Source: Coprinopsis marcescibilis
Lineage: Eukaryota; Basidiomycota; Agaricomycetes; Agaricales; Psathyrellaceae
DNA: 64,000 nucleotides
Direction: 5' to 3'
Assembly: GCA_004369085.1 (NCBI GenBank)
Contig: ML210162.1
Coordinates: forward strand, 220,380 to 284,379
Below, one piece after another: positions 1 through 12,498 of the stretch. The first letter of the stretch is position 1. Every line of letters begins with the position of its first letter. The notes below the pieces were generated by a model. That model worked only from the letters and a program-made list of their open reading frames with translations. It did not search any database and was not told the DNA's origin. The position numbers and the translations under genes are program-made.

Positions 1-764
1 ATGCCATTACTCTTGGAAGCCGTCAAGGTTCCTGACGACAAGCATGTCAGGATTATCAACCTCTCATCTTCCGGCCACCATTTTGCGCCACCGCAACTTG
101 TGGATTTTAATTCCTTGAAGGATGGTCCAGGCAGGCGGAGATACTCTGATGAGAGCGGTATCTCTACTGCCAGAGCAAAGCAATGAGTAGCTGTTACAGA
201 CGTGTTGACGTGCTCTAATCCGAATTCTTAGGCGAATATACTCGTCTCAAACGAGCTTGCTCGCCGGTATGGATCGAGAGGCGTCGTATCATTGGCTCTT
301 CATCCTGGTAGGCTCCACAGTCACCTTCCTGGCATATAGTGTTCATAAATTATACAGGAAATTTCGAGACCCCCATTCTAAAGCACATGCCGGGTGAGAT
401 GAAGAAAATGATAGTATGTATCTTTCAAGGTTCAGCCAATCGGCCAAAACTAATGCCTCTTTTTCATTACAGAAGAAGATGTTCTTTATTCATCCGCCCG
501 AGTGGAAGTCTCTAACCACACTTTGGACAGGGACGTCAAGGGAAGCTGGGGAGATCAATGGAAAGGTGGGTGCGAATTTCTTTCTTACAGTTGGAGTGGG
601 CACTCATCGGCTGGCGTTAGTACATTGTCCCCTGGGGTAAAGTTGGTGTTTCGCGGAAAGAAGCCAACGACCCTGTATTGGCGAAGGAACTTTGGACGTG
701 GTTGGAAGGGCAACCCGGGATTTTCAGATTCGAGTTGGATCTAGATTCCAGTAGGAATACGTAG
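1..764 (+). CDS. Short-chain dehydrogenase/reductase, 5'-truncated by the window edge, possibly damaged
   Basis: This is the C-terminal two thirds of an NAD(P)-dependent short-chain dehydrogenase of the retinol dehydrogenase/WWOX-like type. Visible family blocks are RIINLSSSGHHFAPP (strand with the catalytic Ser), YCQSK (catalytic Tyr-x3-Lys), ANILVSNELARRYGSRG, LALHPG, HPPEWKSLTTLWTG and the typical end YIVPWGKVG...LWTWLEGQ. Introns separate LALHPG, the HPPEW exon and the YIVPWG exon (last exon 621-764, stop 762-764). The N-terminal Rossmann glycine motif must lie upstream of base 1. Two oddities: the YCQSK block is one frame away from the preceding exon, with no convincing intron between, and the intron after it would start with AT rather than GT. 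The gene is therefore either decayed or carries sequence errors. The family call is sure; function and substrate are unknown. Confidence 0.8.
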
Positions 765-1055
765 ATGCTATCACTTTAATGTGCCTCTAGGGATATATTT
801 GCGAGCACAGTTGTCTTCTTCCTCCATCGAATGTAAGCCCCTTAAATGTACACGCATTCCGTGTTGCTCGGGGTTGTTGGGACACACATAGTCACGTGTG
901 TGATGATGTCAGGAACGTGATGCGCCTCCGCCCCGAGCTGCCAGTGCGGCTGCGGTGGTTTTGTGCTTAACCCAAGCATAGTTAAGGGAGACCAGGTTAA
1001 TCGTTGTTTTCTTCATCACCGAATCCGAGTCTTTTGCTCCAGAACTGAGGGCGAC

Positions 1056-3550
1056 ATGGACGTCTACAAAGCAATAGAGACGTATATCACCAAAATGGTC
1101 TCGACACCTTCGACTATGAAGGTGTTGTTGCTCGATTCACACACGGTATGTCGTTCGTTCCTTCTGACATTGTGTCAAGTAGTGTTGGTTGGCTGAAATG
1201 AACCTCTTCATGTCCTGTGATACAGACACCTATTGTATCGCTCGCGTCTACGCAGTCTGTGTTACTGTCGCAGCAGGTGTATCTGACCGATAGGATCGAC
1301 AACAAACAACGGGAGCGCATGCCGCACATGAAGTGCGTCTGTTTCCTCCAGACGAGTGAGGACAGTATGGAAGCGCTCGCGGATGAGCTGAAAGAACCAA
1401 AGTATGGAGAGTACTATCTGTGTCAGTCGGTGAATCATATCGGACGTTTCGTTCTTGCCTTTGGACTTTCTGTACTGATTCCTGCATCCATCGTTTAGAT
1501 TTCAGCAATATCCTCAGCAAGACGGCTATCGAACGACTGGCGGAGGTGGATGAGTTTGAGGTTGTCAAGGAAGTGCAGGTATGTGGACATTGTGTAGCGA
1601 TGTGGGCTGGGTAGGGGTGCTGACGGGTTCAATTGGCGTTGCGTGGTTATTAGGAGTATTTTGCGGATTATTGCCCTATACTTCCGTCCTTGTTCTCGCT
1701 AAACTATACGCCGAACAGCTCAAGACCGTTGTATGGATCAACACCGAATTCATGGGATTCTAGGGCGCTTGAAGTTACCGTACAAGGCCTGACCGCAGTT
1801 CTCCTGAGTCTAAAGAAGAAGCCAGTCATTCGGTATGAGAAGATGAGTCCTATGGCGAAGAAGCTGGCGACGGAAATCCAAGTATGTCCTCCTAGATCTC
1901 TCGCACCACATGAACTGACTTGTGTTATCAACCGTGTAGCATCAAATAAACGCGGAATCTACACTATTCGACTTCCGGTTGACGCAAGTACCACCACTGC
2001 TGCTTATCCTCGACCGAAGAAACGACCCAGTTACACCGCTCTTGTCACAATGGACCTACCAAGCTATGGTGCACGAGCTGTTGGGAATACACAATGGGAG
2101 GGTCGATTTGAGCCAAGTCCCGAGCATTAGCAAAGACCTCAAAGTGAGCTTTTGGGAAGCCAGAGATGCATTCCACTACTAATACACAACACGTTCTAGG
2201 AAATCACACTCACAACCAACACGGACCCGTTCTTCCAACAGAACTACCTAGCAACATTCGGTGACCTTGGCTCCACCCTCAAGGATTATGTGCAAAACTA
2301 CCAGGAGAAATCATCATCAACATCGAATATCAACTCCATCGCGGATATGAAGCGTTTCGTGGAGGAGTATCCGCAATTCAGGAAGCTTGGTGGGAATGTG
2401 AGCAAGCATGTTGCAGTGGTTGGTGAGCTTAGTCGGTTAGTGGATAAGCACAAGTTGTTGGAGGTTGGTGAGGTTGAGCAGGGGTTGGCGACGAATGTTG
2501 GTGCGGACTACAAGGTGCCCATTTTTCAGCTCAGATTCTGGGGGAGGGTACATCAGTGCTGATGGCCGTATTTAGACTGTTCATGGACTGTTGTTGGACC
2601 CCAAAGTTTCGCCGTGGAACAAGCTAATGCTGGTGATGCTTTATGCGCTACGCTACCAGAAGACACAAACGGCGAATATCGCGAGTTTGATTAGTGTTTT
2701 GTTGGAGAATGGTGTTCCGGCGGAAGATGCCAAGGTTAGTTCTACACTGTGATTTTCTGAAGAATGGAATGTTGACAGCAAGGTTAGCTTGTTTATGTAT
2801 TACTGAACATCGCAGGGGCGGACCAGAGGCAGGACGATCTTTTCGCGACGGAGTCCTTGTTGGCCAAGGGTAGATCAGCACTGCGTGGACTTGGGGGAGT
2901 TGAAAACGTTTACATGCAGCACACTCCACATCTATCTCAGACGCTTGAAAACCTATTCAGAGGTAGACTGAGAGAAGCGAGTTATCCGTTCCTGGATGGC
3001 GCTGGGCCCAATGCTGGTTTGCAGAGGTAAGTAGCTCGCTTTCTACATTGGTGACCCGATCTGAATTTTCTTAGGCCGCAGGATGTGATTATCTTCATGA
3101 TAGGCGGTGTGACATACGAAGAAGCCAGGGCTGTCACACTTTTCAATCAAGATCCTTCTGCAGCAACCAACGGAGGCATCACAGGTTCTACGGGCGCGAG
3201 GCTGCTTCTTGGGGGAACTTGCGTCCATAACTCTCAATCGTAGGTCCTTTAAGACCATTTCCAGCTCCGTAAACTCACTCCGAGGTCATAGATACATGGA
3301 GATGGTGCGCAGTGCAGCAGCGAACTTCCCTAATTCCGTGTACGATCCACCCCCGGAATCGTCTTCGACCGCCCCCGTTCTCAACCTGAATCTGGGAGGT
3401 GTGAACGTCAGCCTTGGTGGTACGGCTGGAACTGGTGTGTATCGGTCGAGCAACGAAGGTGTTGGGGTGCAAGCTGAAGGGCTGCGGGATGGTGTACTCA
3501 ACCTGATTGGAAAAGTGAAGCAGGGTGTTGATCGAATAGCCATACAATAA
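1056..3550 (+). CDS. VPS45: Sec1/Munc18 family protein Vps45 (endosomal/vacuolar SNARE regulator)
   Basis: Vps45 binds the Tlg2/syntaxin-16-type SNARE and promotes vesicle fusion at the trans-Golgi and endosomes. The start [14 protein letters not shown] is followed by [10 protein letters not shown] and [11 protein letters not shown]. Further exons carry [58 protein letters not shown] (a Sec1-family hallmark), [49 protein letters not shown] and [16 protein letters not shown]. Around ten short GT-AG introns join these in frame. Near the end the conserved [10 protein letters not shown] runs into TAG at 3241, while the rest of the C terminus ([10 protein letters not shown]...GVDRIAIQ) lies one base out of frame, ending at 3550. 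This may be a one-base sequence error or a truncation. The ERV46 gene follows on the same strand after 267 bp. Identity is very secure; C-terminal integrity is not. Confidence 0.93.
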
Positions 3551-3817
3551 TCTCCTTATATCATACTCGTTATATAATTTATATCACTCTTTTTCTCTGA
3601 GAATCGCATGGTTAATGTTCGGAAGGAATTCGCCTTGCGCGTGGAGGTACGCGAAGTGACACGTCGATTCCAGGTCACATGAAAGCTACTTGAGCGTCAA
3701 CCAGTCGCCATCAATTATTTAACCTTTCCCCTACTCTCCTCTTTCGCTTTCCTTTCCCCTGCCCTACATTCTGCCTTTGAAAACGCTCTAGGAGCTTGCT
3801 CGCCAGTACCGGTTGCA

Positions 3818-5610
3818 ATGGCTAAGGGTCTCTTCTCAGCACTGAAAGGCATTGACGCCTTTGGCAAGGTATGTCGTCAGGATTTCGAATTCAAATTCTC
3901 CAATAGAGCCTTGCAACCCGGCCGACTGCTTCTTCCATCTATTCATCTTTCTCTGATGATGAATTGGCATTGATCTGTGTTTTTATTTCTAGACTACTGA
4001 AGATGTCAAGGTCAAGACGAGGACTGGCGCTTTCTGTGAGTTGATCTGAAGCGTTGCAATGACGTGTGCCTACGGCAATATATTGGCACTAATGCGCGGG
4101 CCACAGTGACCTTGCTCTCGGCCGCGATTATTCTGGCCATCTCGACTATCGAGTTCTTCGACTATAGGAGGGTTTATATTGACACATCTATCGTTGTCGA
4201 CAAGAGCCGAGGAGAGAAGTTGACGGTCAACCTGAATGTGACCTTTCCCAAGGTTCCTTGCTACCGTGCGTTCCCATTTTCGATCTCCCAACCTTCACCA
4301 CGCGCTAATACAAGATAATAGTGCTTAGCATAGATATTATGGATATTAGTGGTGAAGTGCAGAGAGACCTTTCCCACAATGTTCTCAAGGTTCGCTTGGA
4401 TAAGAACGGCAACGAAGTTGAGGGGTCGCACACTGCCGACCTCGCTGCGGATGTGGAGAAGCTCCACCACACGAAGAAGGATGGGTACTGCGGCTCTTGC
4501 TACGGTGGACTGGAACCCGAGGGTGGTTGCTGTCAAACGTGCGAGGATGTCCGAACGGCGTATGTGAACCGGGGTTGGAGTTTTACGAATCCCGACGCTA
4601 TCGAGCAAGTGCGTTTACTCCATGTTGCTCCCTTATTTCGTGAACTAATATTTCCGCGCCTTTTGGTGTAGTGTAAAAACGAAGGCTGGGCGGACAAGCT
4701 GAAGGAGCAAGCCGACGAGGGTTGCAACGTTTCCGGTCGTGTCCGTGTTAACAAGGTCATTGGCAACATCCACATGTCTCCCGGACGCTCTTTCCAGACC
4801 AACTCGCGGAATATCTACGAACTCGTGCCTTATCTCCGTGACGACCAGAACAAGCACGACTTTTCGCATAAGATACATTACTTTGGATTCGAGGGCGACG
4901 ATGAATACGACTACTGGAAGGCCGAGGCTGGCCAGAAGATGAAGCAACGCATGGGCATTACCAAGAACCCTTTGGACGTCACCGAAGGGAGGGTGAGTGG
5001 TTTACATTCTACTTGGTCGATGTTGCGAACTGACGAGGGTTGTGGCAGACCTGGAAAACGCAATACATGTTCCAATACTTCCTCAAGGTCGTCTCTACCC
5101 AATTCCGCACACTGGATGGACAGAGTGTGAGTCGACACGATTCTTGCCTGCGATTGAGTTACTGACAAAGTTAATAGGTCAACACTCACCAATACAGTGT
5201 TACACACTTCGAGCGTGACCTCGGCGAGGGCATGAGTGGAGAGAACCATGGTGTACACGTCCAGCACGGTGTCAGCGGTCTTCCCGGTAAGTTAACCTGT
5301 CGGTGAACTGAATTGAATGCTGAATTTCGTGTAGGCGCTTTCTTCAACTACGAGATCTCCCCCATTCAAGTCGTTCATTCTGAATCACGGCAGTCTTTCG
5401 CCCACTGGCTTACATCGTGAGTGGCTTGCCAATTTTGTTGCAATTATTTCTAATCTTCTGTTTGCGTATAGAACTTGTGCCATCATCGGAGGAGTGCTCA
5501 CAGTTGCATCTATCGTTGACAGTGTGTTCTACGCGACCACGAAGGCGATCAAGAAGTCTGGAGGAGGCCCGACCGTTTCAAGCTATGGAGGAAGCGGAAA
5601 ACTTATGTGA
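3818..5610 (+). CDS. ERV46: ERGIC-3/Erv46-type COPII cargo receptor
   Basis: Erv46 cycles between ER and Golgi with Erv41 and helps select and retrieve cargo. The first ATG, MAKGLFSALKGIDAFGK, matches the family start and is followed by TEDVKVKTRTGAF and transmembrane segment 1 (LLSAAIILAISTIEFFDYRR). The large lumenal part contains the Cys-rich block CGSCYGG...CCQTCEDV, then GCNVSGRVRVNKVIGN, GNIHMSPGRSF, RNIYELVPYL, YFLKVVSTQF and VHVQHGVSGLPG. The gene ends with GAFFNYEISPIQVVH and transmembrane segment 2 (CAIIGGVLTVASIVDSVFYA). The short cytosolic tail is AIKKSGGGPTVSS...GKLM, with stop TGA at 5608-5610. Several short GT-AG introns are present. The length of about 420 residues is normal. 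A pyrimidine-rich stretch at about 3722-3775 precedes the ATG. No lesion seen. Confidence 0.95.
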
Positions 5611-5748
5611 TTATGCCTTCATTTAGGATGTACACGAGTATCCATTCTCGCTTTCGCATAATTGGATATTATTTATCGGCCACAGGGTTGTTGAGGAGTG
5701 TTATTCAAGATGTTGAGAAAAGAAGATGGTAGGAAGCCGACGGGGAAG

Positions 5749-7208
5749 CTATGTTACGTTTGAGGCCGTCTTCCGTCGTTTCTTTGCTGGAGCACCGGCG
5801 GCTTCTGCTTTGCTTCGTTGTATTCGAGGAACTTCCTTACGATTCTGAGCGGCATTGAGTAAAGAAATTAATCTCGGCCACGAATAACTCACCTCGTTTC
5901 CCATTATGAGAGGATCTTCTTCACTAGTTTCACCCCCTTCATCCTCCCCGTTTTCTACCTCATCATCTTCTTCGCAATAATGTACAGGTTTCGTGGGCCT
6001 GAGACTACGAGCGAGTTGGCCGTTTGGAGGTTCTTCGGACTCCGACTCATCGTCTGCTATGATTCTCCTACTTGTTCTCCGCGACTGCGCTGGTCGTACT
6101 TCAGGAGATTCTTCCTCGTCGATATTTTGTTCCGCGTCTGACTCTTCTTCGCGCTTGACGGTCACAACTGCGTGAACACGGCGAATGACCGTGGACTGAC
6201 GAATTCCGTTCTTCTGGCCAGAGGTAGGGTGCAGCGAAGCATTTCTCTTTACAGATTCCCGTTCTTTGGTAGGAGACGGGATGTCGTTCGGCCTTTCTCG
6301 GGCGGGTTTGAGTTTGCTTGTGGAAGCAAGTTGTTTCTGCGGGAGAGTCCTCCGTGACTTTGCAGACCCTCCGTCCTTGGTTGAGGTAATGAAAGTGTCG
6401 TCGTCTGGGTTGAGTTTTGTTGTGACGGGTTGAGTGGGGGAAGGGATGGATCTTCTCTTGTTGGAGCTCGACGAGTGTCCCGAGCCGTTAGACCCTGGGT
6501 ATCGAGATTGGGGCGTGAATTGGTTTAGCAAACTTGGGGTGGCAGCCACTGTTCGAGACCACTGGGTACCGATTCAGATTCAGATGAGCGAGACTAGTTG
6601 GTGCATGTAATGCTGGGCGTACCTGAAGTCTCTCCGATACAAGTTCTTCCAACCTAGATGAAAGGGTGCACCTTTCCTGCTCGACGCGTGTAAAGTGCGT
6701 TTGCCAATTCTTTGATTGGTCCTTCCATTGATCCAACTCCCTTTGAAGTTGAGCAATTGTTTCCAAGTGCTGCGTCAGGGTGTCCGTCTGGTGTGCTATC
6801 TAAGGGAGTGAATTTGAGTTCTCTGGCAGTCCCCCTCCAAGTCCTACTACTTACAGTCAATTCAGCCTGCCCGAGCTATTAATGCGGTTTAGTATGCAAA
6901 GAGTTGGACAAAACGAGCCATACACACTGCAGCTTTCGAAGCGTTGGCCTCTTCCTTCCACAGCTGAACTTCTTTCTGCAATACGCAGTAGTCCTTTAAT
7001 GCTTTATCGCGCTGGACACGCGCTTCCTTGGTTTCCTCAACGGCCTTTGCCACCTCTGCTCTTGAACGGAGTTCAGCGTCCGCGACCTAGCAATTGTTTG
7101 GTGATATTGAGACAGAAAATAGGATTGCATACTCACAGTTTGGTGGGCTACTTTGGTAACGAAAGCGATAGCATCGTCAAGGGCAGTGTGTGTCGATATT
7201 CTTGACAT
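5749..7208 (-). CDS. Coiled-coil, acidic, probably nuclear protein of unknown function
   Basis: Not recognised as a named family. The ATG at 7208 gives MSRISTHTALDDAIAF, and splicing joins several small exons in frame. The N-terminal half is heptad-rich (RSRAEVAKAVEETKEARVQR, LQKEVQLWKEEANASKAA, TLTQHLETIAQLQRELDQW, RLEELVSERLQ), a long coiled coil. The C-terminal half is low-complexity, rich in Ser, Pro, Arg and Asp/Glu (SESEEPPNGQ, EEDDEVENGEDEGG), and ends in a basic cluster PAKKRRKTASN that looks like a nuclear localisation signal. The last intron (GTGAGT...CTCAG, about 48 nt) is a multiple of three and stop-free, so both spliced and retained forms stay open. The gene is convergent with ERV46 (139 bp between stops). 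A chromatin or spindle role is conceivable but would be a guess. Confidence 0.7.
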
Positions 7209-7540
7209 CAGTGGACTGCGGAAGAAGCGCTGGCGGGCGAGTCGAACGTGTCAAATTAGCTCGCGTCGCGGATTGGTTGGAACGGGGCGGCCCGCCACAG
7301 GACTGACTATGAGCTGAGCTGGCCACAAACGCAACGTTGAACGACTCCTATCACGACGACGACCACTTGACCGAGTTTGTATTCCCAGACCTTGAACTTA
7401 ACAGCGACTTCTCGCCCTGGCGCAACAATTCCTAAACTTGCAGCTTCGGGAACCCATAATAGAGGATAGGAGGCGCAAAAATGAGGGTTCAAACTGAAAA
7501 TACTCGATCCCTCCTGGGCTACACCGGATTTCTGGTCAGA

Positions 7541-9096
7541 CATGCCTTTATGGATTCAACTCATCCTACGACGGGTCTCTGCTTCTTATACTGGGACTTT
7601 GAAAGCTTGGCTATGGACCTCAGCCCAGCTCTTCTGACTTATGCGGAATACTTCGATTCTACAATATCTGGAGCTCTCTTACTCACCATTGGTTCTTGCT
7701 TATTCTTTTGGCTTTCCTCTTCACACGTTTGGTCCAGCGGGCTCTGTTCATTGGCTTTTGGATGATATCCAGCTTCCGAAAGCGCGATGTTATTTGGCTA
7801 CTTGTCAGGTGTAGGTCCGCTTTTCTCATCTCCAGGCGATCTTCTCGGTGCCTGCTTTTGCGCTGGTGTTCCTCTCCGAATCGCGGGACTCTCGTATGTC
7901 TGTTAAGTGGTTATCCTGTCGGAATGACCTCTTGCTAAAGCCCCTACCCACTCAGCTCCAATGAGATTGCAGGTTCCCATCCTCTTCGACCCTGTAAGGA
8001 ACATTCAATCTGTTCCAATTCCGTAAAGTACATCCGTCAAGAGCTGTCCTCACCCCACGCTTCTCAGATGCGGCAGTTACTTATCACCTAGGCGTACCGC
8101 CGGGACAAGTTAGAGATGTCAATGTGGATGTGCCACGGGAATGGACATATTTCATCATCCCTCCTTACCCATGCCAGTCTGTCGGAGTCTGCCTGGTACA
8201 TACCAGCTCCAGATCATCACGCACGATGCTGGCAAGGTGATTGGGCAAACACCCGAGTCGGTTCGTGCTCTCTTGGTGCTCTCTCTCCATCTGAATTGGG
8301 TTTACTGCGATGGCGGCGTTAAATGCATCTTATCTTGCGATACCACCTCGGTTATCTTCCTGGACAACCACTTCAGCAACAGCACGGACGCTCTTTTTTG
8401 TCGCTCGTTTCCTCGTGCAGACTTACTTCACTTTCTGCGAAGCTACGAATACGTTATCCACGGGTGTCCAGCAGCGGAGACTTTTTAGCTTTCTGGAATT
8501 GCGATTTGGACCTACCCCATCTCCAACTGCCGAAACAATTACCGCATCGCCCTCTTTATTCGGATTCAAACACGCAAGTTTCCGATATCAGAGCTCGTAT
8601 GGGGTATGCTAACACACCCTCTGGTGGGACAAAATCGCTTTTTTGAACAAGAATTGGTCGGTACATCTTGTTGGCCACGCCTCTTTCATAAACACCTATA
8701 TCAGCGGTGCGCGTTTACCGCAGGCGTGGTATCGCAGTGTTTGATTCTCGGCCGACATTCATAGGTGACGTGAACCCCAATTGCAGGCACTTTGGCCCGC
8801 CTACCCGCCAGTATTCACGGATAAACCTTGGAGGAATACCTAATGATGCTGACTTATCGGCCTATAGTAATAGCTCCTATGGCAAGTCATCTTTTCGAAT
8901 CTTTCGAATGCTGATACATATGCTGATGATGTTTCGTAGTTTTGGTAGACATAGCGAATGCGCAAGACGGAGGCTGCACTTTCTCACAGCGACCACACCG
9001 TCACTGCTGGCGTCATCGCTAAGCGCGGTGTTCCTTTTCTTGGAAGTGCTCACCTATGAGTTAAGCGCATGTATATCCGCCGAAACCAACCCTTAA
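7541..9096 (+). CDS. Unresolved multi-exon gene with N-terminal membrane helices
   Basis: Not recognised. A plausible start is the ATG at 7541 (MPLWIQLILRR). Removing a GT-AG segment (about 7572-7621) continues into SSSDLCGILRFYNIWSSL, then a membrane helix HHWFLLILLAFLFTRLVQRA, then LFIGFWMISSFRKRD. The next exon gives AIFSVPAFALVFLSESRDS, apparently a second helix. Further coding-looking stretches are FQFRKVHPSRAVLTPRFSDA, TYHLGVPPGQVRDVNVDVPR and EWTYFIIPPYPCQS. Beyond about 8200 competing frames stay open (for example FFVARFLVQTYFTFCEATNT) and I could not decide the joins. The 3' end given (9096) is only the end of the last long open stretch. It could instead be a decaying gene. The membrane-helix exons are the best-supported part. 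Confidence 0.35.
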
Positions 9097-12000
9097 GCTT
9101 CCCATACGTCATCTTACAATGTCAATTGACCTACCTCAAAGGAATGAATTCTCAAGTATCACAGCACCGAGATCTCGCTTATTATGCCCTTGTTCCGCTC
9201 TTCTGACCGGAACCCTGCCGTGGTCACGCTTTACTGCTTTTCACCGAACCTTAAGCCTTTGAGTGTGACTCGGGGACAATCCAACAGGTAGGTTGTACAT
9301 TTCACTGAACCCTTGTCTAGTCTGAGATGAAGATTCTCAACAGAGTCACAAAGCTGTGATCTACAGCAACATGCCACATCAATGCTCCGGATCCTTCAGT
9401 TTATGGGTGGTCATAGCGTTATGCTGGGTTATTAATGAACCCTCCATTCTCCTTCTTTCTTTCTTTCTGCAGCTTTTAGATATTAATGAATGTGCCCAGC
9501 TTTGACACTGCACGTCGCCGGTCACCTGTCGTTGACGATGTTCTATCACAATGAAAGTCCAATCATTCCTTTGAAGATCGGCCCTTTCAACCATGGTTCT
9601 CGTCATATCACAAGCAGTTCATTTGAACCCAGCATCAATCTCCGAAGACACACCTGACTCTGTCTGCCCTCTCCTGATCGTGCAGCTGCCTCGAGCCTAC
9701 TACCCCGCATTTCGATTGCTCGACCGATCAAGATAATCGATCCTGCTAAGTTCTTTCTCCGTGCGTTATCCCCGTTGTTATCTCTGGATAAACCTCTGAC
9801 CTTCTTCTTTGATAAGTTCTGAGATCAGCATCCTCATCGATTAGCTGCTTTCTCTCCAGAACAGTAGTAGGACTTAGCAGGTCACCCGCTTGTCGAGGAG
9901 AAAAACGACCGTGACACCCCGAGAGGCTGGTGCATGCTCAGAGCTTGGAATGCTCTTTGTGCAGACACCCCAGATTTTCAAATGGCGCGAATAAAGCTGT
10001 TGAATTAGATTCACAATGTGCCTCAACCCTTGGTCTGTCCCCGGTGTTCTAAAACTATCCACATGAGCGCCTTGATAATGGTTCCTTGGAGACATTCACC
10101 GATCCTTCACGTATTCACTCTTCTTACACTAACTTCGGTAGATCTGGTATTTAGGACCCATCTGCACCCACCTTGTTGCAGGCCCAAGTCGTTTTCTCGG
10201 GAAATCACACAGCAGGGCAACGGGTAGTTCTTGTCTTTATCCGGGGGCGTTTGCTCGGCACATGTACGAATGAACGAGGAGTCTGCTCGAGGACAAGGGT
10301 AAATAACTCAGGAAGCGCTGTGGGACTTTTCATGTCGTTCGAGGGTGATAGCTTGCTCAACACATTACCCATGCTAACCTTGGAGTCGCCGTTAGGTATA
10401 ACTATCAACTCGTGATTTACCGTCCATCCCACGTCCACGTTCTAAAAGCGTCGGGAACCCACCTCGTGCGGGAGGGGCGTAGTAGGCGGTCCAGAACTCT
10501 ACATATATGTCAAGTCACAGGTCGAGGACCGATATTGCGGCGTCCCGACTGGATTCAATTCAATTCCACCCGGCAAGGCGTTGCACGGCTTCTCAATATG
10601 TATCCAATGGAAAAGCAAGTGGAGTTATATTTTTGAATGGTAGAGGGCCTTATTTTCTTCGACTTGCCTCCAGGCATCGCTGGCTGTCGTGAGATGATTT
10701 GCCCTGCGATGATATCGATGAATACTCTTGCATGTTCGCTTGAGTCACCTGTGCCTCAAACCCGTAGGCGTTGCTCTGCTAAGTCCCATATGATGTGTTT
10801 CCGATTTGTACCCCATCATACAGCAAGCATATCAAGTTAGCATGTAGACAACTATGGTCCGAGACGTGGCATATTCTCAAAACGGTGTCCTGTCCATTAC
10901 ACTTAGGCTTGAGTAAGTAGCTGTCACACTCTATTTCACATAATGAATCATGGGGTGGGGTCTTCGTTGTCTTCCAAACTCACCTGACATCCCGCACCCC
11001 GCCGGTCTGGCGCATTCAGAGAAAACAAACGGACACACAGAGCGGGGAGCCTTTTGTCGTCATGAAATGCGTTCGTATGTCGTCGAAAATTAATCATGTG
11101 GGGAAACAAACACTCTCCACATTCATTTCGCCAGCACTTGACCTATTTTAGATCCGGCGATTGGCTGAACATTTGACCTGCCCGAGCGAGCGGCACCCCG
11201 AGCTTTTACGTGCTGTGTGCACGACGGGTTTTGTACTAAACGGGCAGTGAGAATTCAGCGGGATTGAAAATAAGTTGTGTTTCGCAAGAATATCAACTGG
11301 ACAAGTGTGGTTGCGGCGGCGGCCCTGGAGCTCGCATCAACACCAGCGCCCACAGTCCCTTAGCCGCTGAGATTCCTGCAGGAAAGATAGAGACCGACTT
11401 TTAAGGTCAGGTATGGTGCCATGATTGGCCCCCCCGGCTGCACTTTCTTAGCCTCCGTATGGCGGCAAGGCCGTTAGGCATGTGCGGGAGCCACAAAGCC
11501 GTGTGCAGCTGCACAGATTTTCACCTGGTCGCATTGCAAGCGAGCAAGGATCTGCGACGGAATCGCAAAGGCTGCGCTCAAGGCCCGACGCCCTTAATTC
11601 AATTAAGGGTTTTCAACCCTGCCAGTGGTCGTTGTCAAGATCTCTCGCCTTGCCGAGGTTCTTACTCGCATTGACCCACTGGAAAATAAACTCATGGCAG
11701 CCTAAATCTCTTTAGACGAGAGCCTAACCTGCAGACAATCACAATTCATCGGCTTCATGCGACCTCTCGCATCAGTTTGCAGCAGGTTACTCAGATATCA
11801 GATGGACTACGACTAGGATTACAGTAATGTTCGTTAACACGCAAATCTAAGCGTTTCATCTCAAAGCGCAGCAGGGGAGGCCTGGTACGGCCCCCATGGC
11901 TTCCCACTGCACCCTGAGATTTGTTTGTTGTCTAAAGGCTAAATCATAAATATGTACGATAGGGGTCGGTGCATCCAATGAGGGATGCTGGAATCCCAAC

Positions 12001-12477
12001 ACACACTTGATCAATTCGCAAACAGCGGCGACCTTGACCCCCATACAGTTTCGCACCGGATGTCCTTGATTATCCCGTAATTTCAGCCACGTTCCTCAGA
12101 CTCCTTGCAGTTACGGACTGTGTTCAGAGGGGGCTTGATGGACGATTTGATCGCGGTGGGCGTCAATAGTTGCGCCATCATCAGCGACCAACTTCCCCCG
12201 ATCGTTACCCCGCAATTCTCATCAAAAAGTTCGGGACGGTGATGCGGAAGCTAAGTAACTGAATGGGCCACAAACGATTGATTCTCTTGGCAGCAGTTAC
12301 CAAGGGGTTATACTGAATAGGACATGCGATATGTTACTTTGACAGGTTACGGACTGTACCTGTAAGATTAGGATTCTGCACGCTCGATATAAGAACCACA
12401 TGCCAGGCCCTTCAAATATAATTCATATGCTTGACGGTGGCGGCAGTGGAGGGTGGAAGAGGATGAACATTGAGGGT

Positions 12478-12498
12478 CATATCATCATCATCATCATC
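12478..12498. repeat. (ATC)n microsatellite
   Basis: A short perfect run of about seven ATC units lies in gene-poor sequence. It is likely polymorphic; no function is implied. Confidence 0.9.

Noticed and set aside
3223..3253. 31-nt intron that would repair the VPS45 frame
   Set aside because: Too short compared with other introns here, and it removes the conserved HNSQSF region; kept only as an alternative.
8880..8960. YADD-like reading suggesting a reverse transcriptase fragment
   Set aside because: Only a few residues match; stops interrupt it, and none of the neighbouring reverse transcriptase motifs are present.
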